A DNA stretch of 64,000 bases from Patiria pectinifera (taxonomy: Eukaryota; Echinodermata; Asteroidea; Valvatida; Asterinidae), in the NCBI GenBank assembly GCA_029964075.1, contig CM057135.1, positions 12,922,863 to 12,986,862 of the forward strand, in the 5' to 3' direction. Made by a program: the position numbers and the translations under genes. Shown here one piece after another: positions 58,261-64,000 of the stretch. The notes beneath the pieces are model-generated. The model searched no databases, had not been told where the DNA came from, and worked only from the letters and a program-made list of their open reading frames with translations. Numbering within the stretch: the stretch's first letter is position 1; every line of letters begins with the position of its first letter.

Positions 58261-59400
58261 ATGCGCTTCGCATGATTGGCATGATTTGACTAGTTGATTG
58301 ACGTGGTCATTGATGTTCGGCCAGTAGACTGAGTTGCAAGCTAAGCGTCTCGTCTTCTCGATGCCGAGATGACCAATGTTGAGTTGGAGGACAGCCCTAG
58401 TTCATCTCTGAATGACCAATATGGACGGATGTCTTGAGGTACAATCCTTGATTGATTTAGTCCAGCCAGCGTGTATGAATCTCTGTAGCTCTTTGAGGAC
58501 TGGGTCCTTGACCGTCTCACATTGGAGGGTGTCCTGCTTGGCTGCGCCAAAGTGCATCAAGTCCAGTTGCTGGGTGTTTATCTGCTGCTCAATGCTGTGA
58601 ACGTCGACGGCAACATCTAGGGGTACAACATCATGATCAGTCGAGATTAGGGAGTCTGCTCAGTGCATCGGCTATCACCATGGTGCTGCCTGGCTTGTAC
58701 TCAAGGTCAAACTGGTACCCTTGCACTTTGATCAGTAGTCGTTGCAGACGTGGTGGGGCACTGGTTAGTGGTTTGTTTCATATGGTCACAAGCGGCTTGT
58801 GGTCGGTGAGCACGCGGAAGCGGCAACCGAAAAGGTATGTGTGGAACTTGACTACACCAAAAACCAGGGCAAGAGTTTCCCGTTCGATGTTGGAGTAGTT
58901 GGATTGGGAAGTCGACAGGCTCTTAGATGCGAATGCCACTGGCTTTCCATCTTAGATGAGGCAGGCACCGAGACCTTTCTGAGAGGCGTCAACCTCGAGG
59001 GTGGTCTCCAGCTTTGGGTCATAATACTGAAGGCATTACTCGGCTGTGATAGAGTGCTTGAGTGCATAAAATGCAGCCTGGTGGTCATCTTGCCATATGA
59101 ACGGGATATCCTTCTGCAGTAGGTCTCGCAAGGGTGCAGCTCTGTCGGCACAGTTGGGAATGTATGAAGATTGGATTGTCTTGTGGAGCCGGCATGGCAT
59201 GTATGTCGACAACTCTGTCAGGGTCAGGCTGAATACCACTAGCTGAGTATAGGGAGCCAAAAAAATTGATCTGCTTCGTCTTGATACGGCATTTGTTACT
59301 ATTGAAGACGAGACCTTCACGTGTGGCTGTCTCCATGAGGTGAAGGAGATTGGCATCGTGCTCACTCTCAGTGCGCCCAAAAATGGCTAACTAAAAGACC
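58261..59400 (-). pseudogene. Ty3/gypsy RT/RNase H remnants
   Basis: Scattered minus-frame blocks: LVFNSNKC and QINFFGSLYSASGIQPDPD (RT thumb side), CETY and QAAFYALKHSI (RNase H side), and an H2C2-type finger toward 58300. Many frame breaks, and the catalytic YxDD region is missing. Confidence 0.6.
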
Positions 59401-59915
59401 GAATGGAGGTCGACGAAAACAATATCGCCCGAAGGCTTCGAGAAAACTTCGCTTGAGAGAATGCGGGATTCAGCTCCTCTAACGTAGGTACATTGTGAGG
59501 ACACCGCTTGGTTGTCGTTCAGACGTTTTGGGTCCAGACGCTTGTCGTCAGGGAGCTGCACCAGTCGGTGTGGTGTGTAACTCTCTCACCGTCACGTTCC
59601 ATCTTATCCAATTCAGCCTAAAGTTTGGGTTTAAGGTGTACGCTACACTTGCTAGGTGGGTCTATGCTGGACTGGGCATCTTCTTTTAGATGGAGATGTG
59701 CTTGTGATTTGAAGTTGCCTAGTGTGTCAAACTGTGTTGGGTACAACTTCTGAAGATCGCCAATGCCTCGGATGCGGTGCGTCTTGATGAGAGGTGTGCC
59801 TGTAACTACTGCCAGCAACGGCAAGACCGGGTACATCAACTATGAAGAATTTCTCCCGGGACCCATCACCACCCTTGTAACTACACATCAGGTGTATATA
59901 TCCATTGCAGGTTAT

Positions 59916-60137
59916 TCAAGAACCGTTATACGCAGAGAGTCGTGTGTCGGTTAGTGAGGCTAGTGACTTCCATCGGCTACCGTAGATTTCTCGCATCGTG
60001 CGGACTGGTAGTGTATTGGCGCTGGCTCCTGTGTCCACTTCGACTTTAAGGAAATGCCTTCCAAGTCGATCTGGGCAAACGACGACTAATGTAGCGAGGA
60101 CTTCGGTAGGCCCTTGCAGCTGTATCGGATGTGTCAC
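59916..60137 (-). pseudogene. Ty3/gypsy protease
   Basis: Minus frame with FLKVEVDTGASANTLP, the aspartic protease DTGA active site. It lies between gag and RT in normal gypsy order, unlike the Gmr1-like element. Confidence 0.7.
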
Positions 60138-60289
60138 CCGGTAGGGTCAGGTCATCGTCGTTAATGAGGTCTTGCTGCTCCCGTTGGTCATTCTTGTAGT
60201 CATTGGCCCTGGAACTACCACGGTTCGGCGGTTTCTTGCGGGGTCTTTGTGACCTGCTACGCGTTTGGCGGCGGTGCTTGCTTGGTGAT

Positions 60290-60910
60290 CAGCTGGGTCG
60301 ACGGCTTTTTCGATCGCGCTTCGCTTTTCGGCAAAATTGTGCCCAGTGGCCCTTGATGCCGCATGGTTTACACGTATCATGATATGCAGGACAGCTGCGG
60401 GGCTTGTGCGACAGCTTCATGGCGGCGTCCCTCTTCGTCGCTTCTATCGAGTAGCCTCGCGGTTTTTCGAAAAGATTGTGGCGGAAGGCGTTAAGGGGAG
60501 TCGAAGCTATGACCAGCTCAACAACGCGCTCATCGAGCTCTGCGGGTGCAAAATCGCAATTTTTAGCCTTGTCCCTGCATCTGTTAACGAAATCGTCAAT
60601 CTTTTCATCAAGCCTTTGTTTGTATCTCATAGGTTCTAATCTATGGATTCGGAAATTCACACTGATTTTCAATTGACTTTCAAACAGCGCCCACAATTTT
60701 TCTGGGTCTTCTTGGTCTGCTTCGGACAGTCCTGAGGCATTTAGGCGTTTTAGCCCTTCGGTCCCAACAGCTATTTTGTTTCTTTAGTGCCTGTTTATCT
60801 GCCTGGTTTACATCACTGTCCTTCATGCACAGAATAAGCCTTTGTTTGAATAACTTGAATTCTTCACCCACATCTTTTGTGGCCCAGTTCATCTCTGGGA
60901 ATTTCGCCAT
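60290..60910 (-). pseudogene. Ty3/gypsy gag
   Basis: ATG at 60910: MAKFPEMNWATKDVGEEFKL, a frameshift near 60785, LWALFESQLKISVN, IDDFVNRCRDKAKNCDF, and a CCHC knuckle CKPCGIKGHWAQFC. It is the capsid/nucleocapsid of the same minus-strand element. Confidence 0.75.
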
Positions 60911-61585
60911 AGTTATGCACGACACAAAGCACAATGCAATCAGGCAAATATACATCAACAAACCCAAGTTGGAGGCCTATGCAATTACTCTTGGAGCACA
61001 CAAGTATCAACAATTATTACAAAATATGAAACAATGTGTGCACTGTAAATAAACACCTGGTAGGGGGCTGGATGTCTGGCCGGAACGTGTCTCTGTACGG
61101 CCATGATGGGCACCACAGTACATGCAATGGCGGCACGTCAACGTGTCGTCGCGCACGTCGTGCGTACGTGTGAAAGCATGGTCTCGTTGTTGCAGTGTCG
61201 AGTACTATACAACGCACTGTGCATATGATGCAATGCACACCGCAGAAACCGCGTGGTTTGCTCGTGCGTCTTGAGCAAAGTCCTTGGCAGTTTCGGGGTC
61301 GATTTGACGCTCTTCACCTCTGATAGGTATGCTCACACGTCCAAAATGAACTGCAGTAGGTGTTAAATGCTATCTCGGTCCTTTTTCACCGCTGCCACCA
61401 TGTTGTGATGGTGAAATAAGGTGAGACGGACAGGGCTTGTTTGTGGACCTCCATGAGTCTACGGCTGGTAGCTTTATTGCCCCGAGTCCCTGGCGCACAT
61501 GCGCTGTACATGAACAACATGAATATACATATCTCAACAATAACCACCTCTTTTCTCTCACCTTTGATAGGTCTGGGTATTGTTA
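60911..61585. other. Gypsy 5' leader/LTR region
   Basis: Upstream of gag in minus sense. An LTR and primer site are expected, but with no second LTR to compare I cannot place its borders. Confidence 0.35.
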
Positions 61586-61955
61586 AGGCCAACAACAAAA
61601 GTCTCCGGTTTCTGGTATGGAGCTTGCCCAAAAAGTGGTGCGGCGACGCGGCTTTTTTTTTTTTTTTACCTGATTTTTTTGCTTCAAATGTCGGCTGATG
61701 ACTGCAAATGGTGCCCGACTAAACTTAGTGCAAATATATGGGAGTCCAGAGAGGCCTTATAAAGCGTATTCTCGACCATAACCCAATCTAAAAACACGTT
61801 AAAATTGTGCAGCAGCAAGATTCCAGTCAAACCAGTGAGTTTGGCGGTTTTGAGACATCATCTTTCATTGAAAAAAACCCTTTTCATTTTGCCGACGCGC
61901 ATGGCTACGGCGACGCGCGCGCATACCAGAAACCGAAGACTTTTTTATCTGGCCT
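61586..61955. mobile_element. MITE with ~35-bp inverted ends
   Basis: Ends AGGCCAACAACAAAAGTC and its counterpart, followed inward by CCGGTTTCTGGTATG on both sides. 370 bp, non-coding, target duplication not certain. Confidence 0.7.
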
Positions 61956-62009
61956 AATAGTCTGCTAGGATTGAGATTCTTTCCATACGCATTCATTTCA
62001 TTTATAAAG

Positions 62010-63731
62010 ACTTTTTAAAATTTAGAACTTTTTAAATGTATTACTTCGTAAGTTAAGATACCAATTCCAATGATGGCTATGATTCCTACCGTCAACGATC
62101 ATTTGTCGTCTTGGTGAGTTTGTAGCTTCGTGGGCTCTGTTGGTGTAACTGTAGGTGTCAAAATTTCGTTCGTCTTAGGTGTAACTGTAGGTGTGTCGTT
62201 CGTCGTAGGTGTAACTGTAGGTGTTGGTGTCGGGGTCTCTGTACCATCGAAAGAGTCGTCCGGTTGAGGTTGCGAATTTAAATCCGGCACCAACTCTCAA
62301 GTTCATATCCGAAGGAATAAGATACAAACCCGGGACTCACGACAAAATTTAAAGGCGTTCTGGCATACTGCAACGAGTCTTGAAAGTGATCTATGAACCT
62401 CCATATTGCTAACAGAATTGACAATATCTTCAACGAGAACGGTAAATTGTCTCTGAGCGTCTAATCCTGTGTAGGGTATTGGTTAGCCTTTAGTCAAGTC
62501 CCACGCGCCTATACCCGGACCATCCGGACACGTAACGCACCCCGGATGCTGGCACATAAAAAGACTAGCACGAGTGGCGAAGCCGCGAGGGCCTTTCCTA
62601 TCTCGTGGAACTAATCACTTATTCATTTATTCACGTAATATTAATCAAGCAATATAAACCAATCATCTAACGGTGGTTTGCGGTTACCAGCAACAGCACC
62701 TGCGCCATGGCGCGCGTGCTGTCTGGCGCCAGACGACGGCTGATTTACGTTAGTAATTCTGCATTTTCATTGGTCAATTCACAACGGGTAATGCATTATG
62801 CAAGTCTACCAAATCGGTAGACAAATGTAAAGAAAAACATAAGCGTTCTCTACGAGATGGTAATGGCCCTCGCGGCTTTGCCGCTCGTGCTAGTCTTTTT
62901 ACGTGTCAGCATCCGGGGTGCGTCAAATGTCCAGGTAAACGCGTGGGACTTGACTAAAGGCTAGGTGTGAGTACGCTAGATTTTGTTTGAGCCTGCGCAC
63001 CTAGTAAAGCGTACGCGTAAGATCTGATCGATTCGTTGATCTTTATGATTCCCGCAGAGGTAAACGAACTTTTGGTGGGTATACAATCTAGCCCAGCCAT
63101 TTTGACAATGTCGTCTTGTTCGAGGTAACCCTTTTTTTATTATCATAATATTTTGTATTATCATTCCAAAGAAAAAGCCAACCTAAGCCGTTAGTCTTAT
63201 GCTCTCGTCTGTTTGAAAGACTTATTTTGATCGATGCCAAACATCCAACAGATGTCGGTAAATGATCCAAGATTTTAATTATTGTCTAGAGCGTCAAACG
63301 CATCTTCTCCTGGTATTGCTATGGCCATTGTGTTTAATATCCTTCTCACCGTAAAATACAGGTGAAAATTAAAGACGGTCCAAACGTAACTGTTGTTCAA
63401 ATTTAGAATATCGACCACACCCCGTAGTAGCGCAATAGAATGCAAAATTTAACTGATTTTGATAAAAAGACATGGGGTCTATTTTCCAACGAATTAAAGC
63501 ATCGTTGGTATTGAAGTTAGGTTATTTATAGTCTGAGATTAAATCGGGAAACGAGGCTAAAAACCCGTTGGTATCGTTTACCGTAATCTCGAGTTCGCCA
63601 GTGAGTACAGGGTTGTCTAATCTCTTTACCGAGGTTGCAGCTTGATGCGCTTGTCTGGTTGCCTTAGCCACATTTTGATTCACTTGTCTTCTTATCTTAT
63701 CAGCTATCGATAATATCTCCTTTTTCTTCAA
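62010..63731 (-). pseudogene. Virion-type protein (copy 3)
   Basis: Homolog of 35834-37175 on the minus strand: IADKIRRQVNQNVAKATRQ start region, TGELEITVNDT, later LDLNSQPQPDDSF-type and Thr/Pro-rich repeats (TPTPTVTPT), and a C-terminal hydrophobic anchor (VGIIAIIGIGILTYEV) reached after a stop near 62100. It is interrupted by a 480-bp MITE at 62484-62963, and by stops and frameshifts near 63525, 63270 and 62980. Confidence 0.65.
62484..62963. mobile_element. 480-bp MITE inside copy 3
   Basis: Long inverted ends of about 80 bp (TAGCCTTTAGTCAAGTCCCA outermost, then ATCCGGGGTGCGT). Comparison with copy 1 places the insertion just before the GGATTAGACGC block. Confidence 0.85.
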
Positions 63732-63958
63732 CTCAAATAAAAAGACTTTAAAATAAATGCATTCGTTTCTCTTGTTTCACGTTTAAATAAGAAGACGTTA
63801 AAGATAATCAAAACGGTCACACATGTGTACGCGTAAAAAGAGTGTTGTTTAACGCTGGATATTTTAACATCTCCAGCGCCACCGAGATTGATTGGTATAC
63901 AGACGGGAGATCCGCTGAAAGGATTGATGACTTTATAAGACCCCTTGGATCGAACCAA
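63728..63958 (-). CDS. Hypothetical element ORF at window edge
   Basis: 76 codons: a polar start (GSYKVINPFSGSPVCIPINL), one hydrophobic segment (YAYTCVTVLIIFNVFLF) and a basic end. It lies just upstream of the virion-type gene on the same strand. I do not recognise it; it may be a small membrane protein of the element. Confidence 0.3.
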   Translation of the reverse strand: MVRSKGSYKVINPFSGSPVCIPINLGGAGDVKISSVKQHSFYAYTCVTVLIIFNVFLFKRETRETNAFILKSFYLS

Positions 63959-64000
63959 ATGAACAAATAAGAACGGATAGAGATTTTATTGAACCGTTGA

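Overview
The window is animal nuclear DNA, most likely from a marine invertebrate (a non-vertebrate deuterostome or a lophotrochozoan). The evidence is a run of core histone genes ending in metazoan-type 3' stem-loops, spliced exons with GT/AG borders, TTAGGG-type motifs, and a dense load of metazoan transposons. Histone H4 has Cys at position 73, a state I recall from sea urchins; this is only a weak taxonomic hint. Nearly every protein-coding element here is damaged.

Layout: 0-3.3 kb holds a telomere-motif hairpin, a dispersed repeat with a perfect palindrome, and a broken TatD-nuclease gene (minus). 8.3-14.2 kb is a spliced minus-strand gene whose exons read as a ParB-like domain followed by a DNA-methyltransferase-like motif. 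14.2-15.6 kb is a 3' piece of a Tx1-type LINE lying between TC microsatellites. 15.6-16.9 kb is the gag-protease half of a Gmr1-like LTR element; its integrase half lies at 33.4-34.8 kb.

Between those two halves, 16.9-33.4 kb forms one unit bordered by two near-identical ~385-bp MITEs. Read on the minus strand it holds the 3' half of a Tx1-type LINE (with a 2.46-kb foldback element in ORF2), the 3' part of a U2 snRNA gene, H4, H3, H2B, H2A, the 5' part of a U2 gene, and the 5' half of the LINE. The LINE halves are in circularly permuted order, and both the LINE and the Gmr1 reading frames become continuous if each is joined across a single MITE. The LINE lies in U2 with an ~18-bp target duplication, as in Keno-type elements. 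The simplest reading is one unit of a histone-U2 tandem array, carrying a U2-targeted LINE, that entered a Gmr1 element by recombination at a shared MITE, or an assembly path that mimics this.

35-46.4 kb is a degraded Polinton/adintovirus-type element: terminal repeats, TFIIB-like factor, virion-type protein, several small membrane or helical proteins, zinc-repeat protein, packaging ATPase, retroviral-type integrase and protein-primed-type DNA polymerase B. Many of its genes begin in a shared TAATAAATG-like context. 48.3-53.4 kb is a composite satellite region rich in TGACGTCA palindromes. 53.6-57.8 kb and 62.0-64.0 kb hold rearranged pieces of related elements, separated by a 3'-truncated Ty3/gypsy element on the minus strand.
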